Assembly: GCA_023389005.1 (NCBI GenBank)
Contig: JAEWFE010000255.1
Span: forward strand, 1 to 7,779
Direction: 5' to 3'
DNA: 7,779 bases
From: Bacillota bacterium
GTDB lineage: Bacteria > Bacillota > Bacilli > Lactobacillales > Enterococcaceae
The position numbers were made by a program, and so were the translations under genes. Shown here piece by piece: positions 1 through 5,821 of the stretch. A model generated the notes under the pieces. That model worked only from the letters and a program-made list of their open reading frames with translations, did not search any database and was not told the origin of the DNA. How positions within the stretch are numbered: position 1 is the stretch's first letter; each line of letters opens with the position of its first letter.

Positions 1-215
1 AAATGGCCGGATTTTCCAATAATAGTGCTTGGATGGTCGGAGCTGGGACGATTTCACGTGGAGAGATGGCGCTGATTGTCTTACAAATCGGTCAAACAGG
101 CGGCTTAATTCCTGAAAAATATTTCGCACCAATGGTTATCACGATTTTAATCAGCACGTTGGTTTCACCATTGATTTTGAAATTCTTCGCAAAAAAAGTT
201 TTAAAACACGCATAA
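1..215 (+). CDS. napA: Na+/H+ antiporter, CPA2 family, C-terminal end (partial)
   Basis: This is the last 70 or so residues of an integral membrane cation:proton antiporter; the gene begins before the window, so the ATG at 3-5 is internal. The visible part has the final helices of the CPA2 fold: a glycine-rich stretch leading to the family-typical segment SRGEMALIVLQIG (about residues 19-31 of the visible part), then a last hydrophobic helix (FAPMVITILISTLVSPLIL) and a short lysine-rich cytoplasmic tail. In the family the protein exports Na+ in exchange for H+ across the cytoplasmic membrane. Enterococcal NapA is the closest match I can name, but KefB/KefC-like or other CPA2 antiporters cannot be excluded from so short a piece. 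A terminator follows 6 bases after the stop, so it is transcriptionally separate from the next operon. Confidence 0.8.
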   Translation, partial: MAGFSNNSAWMVGAGTISRGEMALIVLQIGQTGGLIPEKYFAPMVITILISTLVSPLILKFFAKKVLKHA

Positions 216-221
216 ACATTT

Positions 222-261
222 GCACGGTAGTCTATAGATTTAGGCTACCGTGTTTATTTTT
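222..261 (+). terminator. Intrinsic terminator after the antiporter gene
   Basis: An inverted repeat pairs GCACGGTAG (222-230) with CTACCGTGT (245-253). The stem can extend inward by four more pairs (231-234 with 241-244, one G-U) around a six-base loop, and it is followed by a T-rich run (TTTATTTTTTT, 253-263). It separates the antiporter transcript from the padR operon. Confidence 0.85.
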
Positions 262-273
262 TTACTATTATGT

Positions 274-302
274 TTTACAAGATAGTTGAAGTGTGCTATG
301 GT
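274..302 (+). promoter_or_regulatory. Promoter of the padR operon
   Basis: The -35 box is TTTACA (274-279) and the extended -10 box is TGcTATGGT (TG at 294-295, TATGGT at 297-302), with an optimal 17-base spacer. Transcription would start near 309, giving a short leader that contains the AGTAGGTGAG ribosome binding site (321-330). Confidence 0.6.
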
Positions 303-323
303 TGACTTGTAATGCAAGATAGT
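275..323 (+). promoter_or_regulatory. Candidate PadR operator (repeats around the padR promoter)
   Basis: A perfect 7-bp inverted repeat TTACAAG (275-281) / CTTGTAA (306-312) has its left arm in the -35 box and its right arm at the predicted start site. A 9-bp direct repeat CAAGATAGT occurs at 278-286 and 315-323. PadR repressors of small membrane-protein operons commonly regulate themselves from such sites. The binding assignment is inference. Confidence 0.4.
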
Positions 324-333
324 AGGTGAGAAA

Positions 334-672
334 ATGACAGGGAAAATTGATTCGCAGCTATTAAAAGGTGTGCTAACTGGCTGTATTTTGCAATTATTAA
401 CACAAGAAGAACTTTATGGCTATACCTTGAGTGAGCGTTTGGCGGACAATGGTTTCAGCGAGATTTCCAATGGGACGATTTATCCCTTATTGCTATCAAT
501 GGAGAAAAAAGGTTGGATTACAGGTCAAATGCGTGAATCCGAATCCGGGCCCAAACGCAAATATTATTCGGTCACGCCAGACGGACAAGCAGAATTAATA
601 CATTTCAAAAACCAGTGGCAGTTACTCAAGCAAAATGTCAATCAAGTGATGAGAGGTGCGGAAAATGAGTAG
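334..672 (+). CDS. PadR-family transcriptional regulator
   Basis: This is a 112-residue DNA-binding protein of the short PadR class (one winged helix plus a C-terminal dimerisation helix). The signature runs through residues about 11-80: a helix with TGCILQLLTQEELYGYTL, the recognition region SNGTIYPLLLSMEKKGWI, and the wing GPKRKYYSVTPDGQAEL, all characteristic of PF03551. The C-terminal helix (about 85-108) is typical for dimerisation. The start at 334 is supported by AGTAGGTGAG at 321-330. Its stop (670-672) overlaps the start of the next gene (665), so the two are translationally coupled. This arrangement of PadR followed by a membrane protein is common in Firmicutes, where PadR represses its own operon in response to envelope stress, drugs or phenolic compounds. 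The inducer here cannot be told from the sequence. Confidence 0.93.
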   Translation: MTGKIDSQLLKGVLTGCILQLLTQEELYGYTLSERLADNGFSEISNGTIYPLLLSMEKKGWITGQMRESESGPKRKYYSVTPDGQAELIHFKNQWQLLKQNVNQVMRGAENE

Positions 673-1318
673 TCTAATCAAAGAAAATGCAAACTTACAA
701 AAACAACTCCAAGGTGCCAATAAGCAATACTATGAAGATTTGCTAGTGTATGTGCGCCTGAATAGTATGGGAAAAAATGAACGTCAGACGGAAGAAATGT
801 TGCTCGGTATTTTGCAAGATATTTTAGAAGCGCAACAAAACGGCGTGTCTGCTCAAGATTATTTCGGCAAAGATCCCCAACCAATTGCTGATGAATTACT
901 TGAACAACTACCCAATGATTCAAAACAAATGGTTAAGCTCAGTTTGCTAGCGGTGTTGACCTATTTTGCTGTGGTATTTATCGGAAGTTATTTTTTATCC
1001 CTTTTTCAACCAGGTACGCCGCAGCTAATAGATGTTGGCGAGTACGTGATTTGTAGTATATGTGCTGGTATATCAACTTTTGTCATCCTGTGGTTAATGG
1101 GAAAAAACTATTGTCAGAAAAATAGTTGGAAAATGTTAGTTACAATAGGTGGGATATTTGTTTTCAACTGTCTTTTATTTATTTTCGTTCGTACGCCTTG
1201 GGTCATCCCACTTTCTCGTTGGATGGCAACTGTACTTGCAATCATTTTAGCTGTAAGTGTTTATCTTTTGAATAGGGATAAAAATTTTGGAGGTGACCAT
1301 GGCAAAAAAGAAACGTAA
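665..1318 (+). CDS. Membrane protein with DUF1129/HAAS-like N-terminus, PadR-associated
   Basis: This is a 217-residue protein of unknown function. Residues about 1-88 are soluble, helical and highly charged, with the pattern LLGILQDILEAQQNGVSAQDYFG followed by P..IADELLEQLP; similar segments precede membrane domains in DUF1129/DUF1700 (HAAS) proteins that accompany PadR regulators. Four hydrophobic segments follow, at about 91-113, 122-144, 152-172 and 181-202, then a short polar tail. I chose the ATG at 665 rather than the in-frame GTG at 656 because GAGAGG (651-656) is correctly spaced for 665. The gene overlaps padR by 8 bases and the next gene by 20 bases, so all three form one operon. 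Family placement comes from pattern recognition and is moderately sure; the biochemical role is unknown. Confidence 0.85.
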   Translation: MSSLIKENANLQKQLQGANKQYYEDLLVYVRLNSMGKNERQTEEMLLGILQDILEAQQNGVSAQDYFGKDPQPIADELLEQLPNDSKQMVKLSLLAVLTYFAVVFIGSYFLSLFQPGTPQLIDVGEYVICSICAGISTFVILWLMGKNYCQKNSWKMLVTIGGIFVFNCLLFIFVRTPWVIPLSRWMATVLAIILAVSVYLLNRDKNFGGDHGKKET

Positions 1319-1724
1319 AAAATTTTGTGTACGTGTCCGCTACTTGAATGGGAAAATTTATCAGTTTCCTTTACCAAATGATTTACAAAAGGCGATGTGG
1401 CAATATAAGGACGAAAATCCTGCAAATTGGTTTGATTTATTATCACAAGCATTGATTAATATTCCGACAAAAGAATATCGTGAAAATTATCAGCCGCCAA
1501 TGACCGTCGCTTTGGTGGAAAAAATATTTATTACTGCAAATTATGATCGTGTCGCAACTCGTGGACAATTTGTGACTAAGGATAATTGGCAAAGAAATGA
1601 TTTGTCTCGCCATTGGAATAATATTCGCTTTTTACAACATGATTATCCGATAATGACGAAATTACGCATCTTCTTGGCCTATCTGATATGGATGACAAAG
1701 TTGCATGTATGCCGGATAAAATAG
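1299..1724 (+). CDS. Small basic protein of unknown function, third gene of padR operon
   Basis: This is a 141-residue protein that I do not recognise. It begins with a strongly basic MAKKKRKK stretch, continues with a probable beta-strand region (FCVRVRYLNGKIYQFPLP), and has many aromatic and basic residues throughout. The C-terminal 25 residues (about 117-141) contain a moderately hydrophobic segment, KLRIFLAYLIWMTKLHV, that could be one membrane helix or an amphipathic helix. No signal peptide, cysteine cluster or catalytic motif is evident. The start is the ATG at 1299 because GGAGGTGA (1289-1296) directly precedes it; the TTG at 1287 in the same frame has no such site. The start lies inside the end of the preceding gene, indicating translational coupling, and the transcript ends at the terminator just downstream. 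It is a real gene by context, RBS and codon use. Confidence 0.8.
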   Translation: MAKKKRKKFCVRVRYLNGKIYQFPLPNDLQKAMWQYKDENPANWFDLLSQALINIPTKEYRENYQPPMTVALVEKIFITANYDRVATRGQFVTKDNWQRNDLSRHWNNIRFLQHDYPIMTKLRIFLAYLIWMTKLHVCRIK

Positions 1725-1734
1725 AATAACAAAT

Positions 1735-1774
1735 AAAACCAGTACGTAGATTTTATTTTCTACGTGCTGGTTTT
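1735..1774 (+). terminator. Strong, probably bidirectional intrinsic terminator
   Basis: A 16-bp near-perfect stem (one G-U pair) forms between AAAACCAGTACGTAGA (1735-1750) and TCTACGTGCTGGTTTT (1759-1774) around an 8-base T-rich loop, followed by TTTTATTG on the + strand. On the - strand the arm is likewise followed by TTTTATTTG, so it could end transcripts from both sides. It ends the padR operon. Confidence 0.85.
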
Positions 1775-1930
1775 ATTGTAACAATTCATTGCTTCCTCGA
1801 GTTTTAAATAGTCACAATGGAAGTCACTTAAGGCCTTCCCTTTCTTTTCCGTCTTTGAATACAATTTATGTACTCTAGCAATTATTTCGTTTTGATGCAC
1901 TGGCGCAAAACCGATGTGACGTTTTATTAA
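1760..1930 (-). pseudogene. Possible decayed 3' end of a minus-strand gene
   Basis: A minus-strand frame stays open for 56 codons from 1930 to a TAG at 1762-1760, inside the terminator stem. Its translation is protein-like, with balanced charged residues (for example VHQNEIIARVHKLYSKTEKK, then GKALSDFHCDYLKLEEAMN). There is no ATG, GTG or TTG start with a ribosome binding site at its upstream end. Just upstream on the same strand a different frame also reads protein-like (YLNKLHGSNKAQYTLGFNYE) before a stop, which would fit one frameshift in a former longer gene. I do not recognise the family. It may simply be a chance open frame; the convergent terminator is the only contextual support. Confidence 0.3.
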
Positions 1931-2273
1931 TTAATCAAGAACACTCATAGTTGAAACCAAGAGTATACTGGGCTTTATTTGAACCGTGGAGTTTGTTAAG
2001 ATAATTAATAAAAATGAAGTAGTTATTTCAACAGAAGTGTTATTAATAAGTTGTATAATATCTCAGAAATAATTCGGATATTCGTTTGCTTTGTGAAAAT
2101 ATAATATAAATGTTTTCTTTTTGTAAAAAATGCTTAGTTGCTGAAATTTGTAATGAAACATTATTAAGATTTATTAGTATTATTTTGATTGTGCACAAAT
2201 GCGGATATTGCTCTTGATTCATCGGATGAATATATCGTGATTTTTGTGGTTTTAGATTATTTTATAAAATTTA
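1775..2273. other. Long intergenic region, no convincing gene
   Basis: Nearly 500 bases separate the padR operon terminator from the symporter promoter. The left third overlaps the possible minus-strand gene remnant. The remainder, particularly 1990-2273, is very A+T rich with frequent stops in all frames, and holds no tRNA, clear hairpin or credible ribosome binding site followed by an ORF. The one distinctive element is the TTCATCGGATGAA palindrome at 2217-2231. The region is best read as decayed sequence on the left and a regulatory upstream region on the right. Confidence 0.6.
2217..2231. promoter_or_regulatory. Operator O1 of the symporter-uidA operon (GntR-type palindrome)
   Basis: ATTCATC-G-GATGAAT is a perfect palindrome with 7-bp arms around a single central base. 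A near-identical copy (14 of 15 bases) lies in the uxaC promoter, and another (13 of 15) in the end of the regulator gene. This makes it the likely binding site of the locus's GntR/FadR-family regulator. It is centred about 85 bp upstream of the predicted transcription start, too far upstream to block polymerase on its own. Confidence 0.7.
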
Positions 2274-2302
2274 TTTACAAAAATCGCCATAAATGGTATG
2301 AT
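2274..2302 (+). promoter_or_regulatory. Promoter of the symporter-uidA operon
   Basis: The -35 box is TTTACA (2274-2279) and the extended -10 box is TGgTATGAT (TG at 2294-2295, TATGAT at 2297-2302), with a 17-base spacer. Transcription is predicted to start near 2309, giving a leader of about 43 bases before the GTG start of the symporter. Confidence 0.75.
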
Positions 2303-2306
2303 GAAT
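2292..2306. promoter_or_regulatory. Weak second operator O2 overlapping the -10 box
   Basis: The right half-site GATGAAT (2300-2306) matches the strong operator arm exactly; the left half matches at only 3 of 7 positions. It covers the -10 box and ends just before the predicted start site. Its centre (2299) is 75 bp from that of O1 (2224), nearly the same distance as between the two sites near uxaC. Assignment as an operator is inference. Confidence 0.35.
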
Positions 2307-2308
2307 TC

Positions 2309-2322
2309 AGGAAGCGATTACA
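2309..2322 (+). promoter_or_regulatory. Candidate cre site (CcpA) at the symporter transcription start
   Basis: AGGAAGCGATTACA matches the catabolite-response consensus TGNAANCGNWNNCA at every fixed position except the first. It lies at about +1 to +14 of the predicted transcript, a typical position for CcpA repression. A closely related element in inverse orientation lies at the same position of the uxaC promoter. Confidence 0.5.
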
Positions 2323-2351
2323 GATATCTTACTTACAAGGAGGATTTTCCT

Positions 2352-3905
2352 GTGAACGAAAAAGCATTAACTAATGAACATGTTGCATATAATAGAGCGA
2401 AAATTTGGCAGATAATTTTATTTACACTGAATAATACTTCTACGAATATCTACTTGTTTGCCTTTAGTTTTGTTACCTATTTCTCTACTGGTATATTGGG
2501 ATTAGCCGCTATTTTTGTTAGCCAGCTGATGGGTTATATTAGGGTTTTTGATGGTGTGATTGACCCTGCAATTGGTATCTTGATAGATAAAACAGATACA
2601 AAATTTGGGAAATATCGTCCTATTTTAGTAATGGGAAATATCGTAACTGCGCTATCGTTTATTTTGTTATTCAATATCAACCATTTTGGTGAAGGGATGA
2701 AGATTCCTTTATTTTTAATTGCTTTGATTATCCACAAAATTGGTTATTCTTTGCAACAAACCATTACAAAAGCGGGACAAGCGGCTTTGACTAACGATCC
2801 TCAACAGCGTCCAGTTTTCAATATCTTTGATGGTATCTTTACAACAATTTTATTTTCTGGCGGACAAATGATTGTATCGGGTTATCTTGTTCCTAAGTAT
2901 AAAGGATTTACCCCGGAATTTTTTAAAGTATTTGTTTTTGGAGTTATTGTAATCTCAGCTTTACTGGGGATTTGCGCATTAATCGGTATCTGGCAGAAAG
3001 ATAATAAAAAATATTTTGGTTTAGGTGAAAAGACACAAAAAACTTCATTAAAAGATTATTGGGCTGTTATTAAGGGAAATCAGCCTTTAAAAGTTTTGGC
3101 TTTATCAGCAGCGATGGTTAAATTTGTAGCACAGTTATTTAGTGATTCTGTTGTAACCGTGATGCTATTTGGTATTTTGCTGGGTAATTATGCTTTATCG
3201 GGACAAATCTCTTTAATAATGATTATACCTGGAGTAGCTATTACAGTAGGTGTTTCTAGTATTGCACGTAAGAAAGGTTTGCGTTTTGCCTATATTCTTG
3301 CTTTACAAGTGGGCATTGTTGCTGCAACATTGCTTGCTGGTTTATTGTTTGTAAGTAAACCAGGTGCGCTCAATCTAGGAAAATGGGATTTATACACAGT
3401 TACATTCCTAGTGCTATATGCCTTTGCTCGTTATGCTTCTACTGCGCCTTCAAGCCTGGTGTTAACAATGGGAGCAGATATTACAGACTATGAAACTTCA
3501 GTATCAGGACGCTACTTGTCAGGAATGATAGGCACAATCTTTTCGTTAACTGACTCCATCGCATCTTCATTTGCACCGATGGTTGTTGGGTGGGTGTTGG
3601 CTAGTATTGGTTTTGCATCAGCCTATCCAACTGTTGAAACAGAACTTACATCATCTTTAAAGATGACTACAATTATTTTATTTGCGATTATTCCGATTAT
3701 CGCTTTGCTAATTTCGTTATTCTTAATGCGTTTTTATAAGTTAGACCGAGAAACAATGGTTCAAATTCAAGAAAAAATTCATGTGATGAAAGCTGCAAAA
3801 GACGTAGAACGTGTACGAGATATCGCAAAGAACGTTCCTCTTTCTGATATGGATTATGTAGATATTTCTAAGTATCCAGTGCAAGAAGAAAACGAAGATA
3901 AATAA
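2352..3905 (+). CDS. GPH-family glucuronide:cation symporter
   Basis: This is a 517-residue membrane transporter of the glycoside-pentoside-hexuronide:cation symporter family (MelB/XylP/GusB type, MFS fold, about 12 hydrophobic helices). The diagnostic motif in the second helix and following loop is clear: FDGVIDPAIGILIDKTD, then FGKYRP, with the cation-site type aspartates at about residues 67 and 71. A second typical stretch, ADITDYETSVSGRYLSG, lies near residue 380. There is no C-terminal IIA domain as in LacS; a polar tail of about 55 residues closes the protein. Start choice: GTG at 2352, placed 7 bases after AAGGAGGA (2337-2344). The in-frame ATGs at 2298 and 2301 sit in the -10 box and cannot be used by this transcript. 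It is first in the operon with uidA, so the likely substrate is a beta-glucuronide entering with H+ or Na+. The exact substrate is inference from context. Confidence 0.93.
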   Translation: MNEKALTNEHVAYNRAKIWQIILFTLNNTSTNIYLFAFSFVTYFSTGILGLAAIFVSQLMGYIRVFDGVIDPAIGILIDKTDTKFGKYRPILVMGNIVTALSFILLFNINHFGEGMKIPLFLIALIIHKIGYSLQQTITKAGQAALTNDPQQRPVFNIFDGIFTTILFSGGQMIVSGYLVPKYKGFTPEFFKVFVFGVIVISALLGICALIGIWQKDNKKYFGLGEKTQKTSLKDYWAVIKGNQPLKVLALSAAMVKFVAQLFSDSVVTVMLFGILLGNYALSGQISLIMIIPGVAITVGVSSIARKKGLRFAYILALQVGIVAATLLAGLLFVSKPGALNLGKWDLYTVTFLVLYAFARYASTAPSSLVLTMGADITDYETSVSGRYLSGMIGTIFSLTDSIASSFAPMVVGWVLASIGFASAYPTVETELTSSLKMTTIILFAIIPIIALLISLFLMRFYKLDRETMVQIQEKIHVMKAAKDVERVRDIAKNVPLSDMDYVDISKYPVQEENEDK

Positions 3906-3919
3906 TAATTTAGTATGAG

Positions 3920-3950
3920 AGGATGTGACTGATTCTGTTGCATCCTTTTT
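3920..3950 (+). terminator. Terminator-like hairpin between symporter gene and uidA
   Basis: A 10-bp stem (two wobble pairs) forms between AGGATGTGAC (3920-3929) and GTTGCATCCT (3937-3946) around a 7-base loop, followed directly by TTTT. It lies in the 68-base gap before uidA, and no promoter is evident between it and uidA. It may act as a partial terminator lowering uidA expression relative to the transporter, or stabilise the upstream mRNA. Confidence 0.5.
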
Positions 3951-3973
3951 CAATAATGAGAGGAGAATATATT

Positions 3974-5773
3974 ATGTTATATCCAAAGAATACAAAAACT
4001 AGAACAAGTATCGACTTAAATGGTGTTTGGAATTTTCAATTAGGGGAACATTTTGCAGAAAAAAGGCTAGAGGGTAAAGAAGTGATGGTTGTACCTTCGT
4101 CATTTAATGATGTGATTGTCGATAATGATAAGCGAAATTATATTGGCGATTTTTGGTATGAACGTCAAATAGCCGTTCCCGATGTTGATGAAAATCAAGA
4201 GCTCGTTTTGCGATTTGGCTCAGTGACGCATCGGGCAACGGTATATGTGGAAGGATACCAAATTGGTGAACATATTGGGGGATTCACTCCGTTTGAATGT
4301 GTGATTCCTGCTAAACTTTACGATGGGAAGAGCCATTTACGTGTGACCATCCAAGCAAATAATAAACTTGATTTTTCGACCCTTCCAGTGGGAAATTATG
4401 TAGAGGAGAAACAAGTGGATGGGACCATTCGAAGCAAGGTTTATGAAAATTTTGACTTCTTTAACTATGCGGGGATACATCGACCAGTGAAATTAATCAT
4501 CAGACCAAAAACGCATTTACAAGACATTACGATTTTTAGTGATTTATCAGATGATTTATCGGAGGCTACTGTTCATTTTGAGTATCAAATTGAGGGAGAT
4601 TACGATGAGTTGAAGATTGATATTATCGATGAAATGGGACAAGTAGTAGCTGAAATGGAAAATAATCAAGCAATCATTTCTGATGTGCATCTTTGGGAAG
4701 TTTTGAATGCATACTTGTATACTGCACAAATTCACATAATCAAATCAGGGAAGACGGTTGATTATTATGAAGAAGAGTTTGGTATACGAAAAGTTCGTGT
4801 GACTAATGGACAATTTTTAATTAATGAAAAGCCCTTTTATTTTAAAGGATTTGGTAAGCATGAAGATACTTACATCAACGGGCGTGGTCTAAATGAAGCA
4901 GCCAATTTAATGGATTTAAATTTATTAAAAGAAATTGGGGCAAATTCATTTAGAACTTCGCATTATCCTTATTCAGAAGAAATGATGCGTTTAGCAGATC
5001 GGCTAGGGATTGTTGTGATTGATGAAGTGCCAGCTGTTGGTTTATTCCAAAACTTTAATGCAGCATTGGATTTGATGAATCAAACTACGGCTAAGGGGAA
5101 TACTTGGGATAATATGGAAACGCATCAAGCACATGAACAAGTGATTCGCGAATTGGTCGCTCGCGATAAAAACTATGCTTGTGTGGTCATGTGGGTTGTA
5201 GCTAACGAACCAGCCTCTCATGAAAAAGGTGCTAAAGACTATTTTGAGCCTTTAATAAAGCTTTATAAAACTTTGGATCCGCAACAACGTCCAGTAACGT
5301 TAGTGAATATTATGAATGCAGGGCCTAATGAGGATGAGGTGGCAGACTTACTAGATGTTCTTTGTTTGAATCGTTACTATGGATGGTATAAAAATCATGG
5401 AGATTTAGCAAAAGCTGAAGTTGGCTTACGAGAAGAATTGTTAGCGTGGCAGAAAAAATATCCAGAAAAGCCAATCGTGATGACTGAATATGGTGCGGAT
5501 ACTTTACCAGGTTTGCATTCGATGTGGGAGATTCCTTATACTGAAGAATATCAGATGGATTACTATGAAATGAGTCATAAAGTTTTTGATGAAATTCCTC
5601 ATCTAGTAGGAGAGCAAGTTTGGAATTTCGCTGATTTTGAAACTAATGTGATGTTAATACGAGTGAAAGGTAACCATAAAGGAGTGTTTTCTAGAAATCG
5701 AGAACCTAAGCAAGTGGTGCGCAGTTTTAAAAAACGTTGGACGGAGATTCCTAACTATGGCTATAAACAATAA
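3974..5773 (+). CDS. uidA: Beta-glucuronidase (GH2)
   Basis: This 599-residue cytoplasmic enzyme hydrolyses beta-D-glucuronides to D-glucuronate and the aglycone; it is close in length to E. coli GusA (603). Domains in order are the sugar-binding jelly roll (about 1-180), an Ig-like domain (about 181-275) and the TIM barrel (about 276-595). The acid/base glutamate is E412 in VVANEPAS and the nucleophile is E505 in MTEYGADTLPGLHS. The carboxylate-recognising N-x-K motif is N567-H568-K569 in KGNHKG; this separates glucuronidases from beta-galactosidases of the same family. A loop of about 27 residues at 357-383 corresponds to the active-site 'Loop 1' of enzymes that handle small glucuronides. 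There is no signal peptide, so the substrate must be imported, fitting the upstream symporter. I chose the ATG at 3974 because GAGAGGAGA (3958-3966) is correctly spaced; the upstream frame from 3938 runs through the hairpin and lacks an RBS. Confidence 0.97.
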   Translation: MLYPKNTKTRTSIDLNGVWNFQLGEHFAEKRLEGKEVMVVPSSFNDVIVDNDKRNYIGDFWYERQIAVPDVDENQELVLRFGSVTHRATVYVEGYQIGEHIGGFTPFECVIPAKLYDGKSHLRVTIQANNKLDFSTLPVGNYVEEKQVDGTIRSKVYENFDFFNYAGIHRPVKLIIRPKTHLQDITIFSDLSDDLSEATVHFEYQIEGDYDELKIDIIDEMGQVVAEMENNQAIISDVHLWEVLNAYLYTAQIHIIKSGKTVDYYEEEFGIRKVRVTNGQFLINEKPFYFKGFGKHEDTYINGRGLNEAANLMDLNLLKEIGANSFRTSHYPYSEEMMRLADRLGIVVIDEVPAVGLFQNFNAALDLMNQTTAKGNTWDNMETHQAHEQVIRELVARDKNYACVVMWVVANEPASHEKGAKDYFEPLIKLYKTLDPQQRPVTLVNIMNAGPNEDEVADLLDVLCLNRYYGWYKNHGDLAKAEVGLREELLAWQKKYPEKPIVMTEYGADTLPGLHSMWEIPYTEEYQMDYYEMSHKVFDEIPHLVGEQVWNFADFETNVMLIRVKGNHKGVFSRNREPKQVVRSFKKRWTEIPNYGYKQ

Positions 5774-5792
5774 AAGGTTTACATGGTATAAT
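5764..5792 (+). promoter_or_regulatory. Separate promoter of the GntR-type regulator
   Basis: An extended -10 box TGgTATAAT (TG at 5784-5785, TATAAT at 5787-5792) lies 17 bases after a weak -35 box TAAACA (5764-5769) inside the last codons of uidA. Transcription would start near 5799. A 6-bp inverted repeat GGTTTA (5776-5781) / TAAACC (5792-5797) frames the -10 box and could be a control site. The TTCATC-N-GATGAA operator is absent here. Confidence 0.6.
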
Positions 5793-5821
5793 AAACCCAA
5801 AGAAAAGAAGGTGGGGGAATT

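Noticed and set aside
678..923. 81-codon minus-strand ORF
   Set aside because: It is antisense to the well-supported membrane protein gene, has no ribosome binding site, and its translation looks like an antisense shadow.
2298..2351. N-terminal extension of the symporter to the ATG at 2298 or 2301
   Set aside because: Those codons lie in the -10 box, upstream of the predicted transcription start; the GTG at 2352 has an excellent AAGGAGGA at the right distance.
2189..2374. 61-codon plus-strand ORF in the region upstream of the symporter gene
   Set aside because: It has no ribosome binding site, runs through the operator, promoter and the symporter's Shine-Dalgarno sequence, and ends inside the symporter gene in another frame.
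3651..3666. Perfect 16-base palindrome TCATCTTTAAAGATGA inside the symporter gene
   Set aside because: The half-sites resemble the operator arms but are separated by six bases instead of one, and it lies deep inside a coding region far from any promoter; probably chance.
3938..3973. Upstream start for uidA
   Set aside because: The 12 extra residues would come from the hairpin and the ribosome binding site region; the family N-terminus begins at MLYPK, which follows a good AGGAG site.
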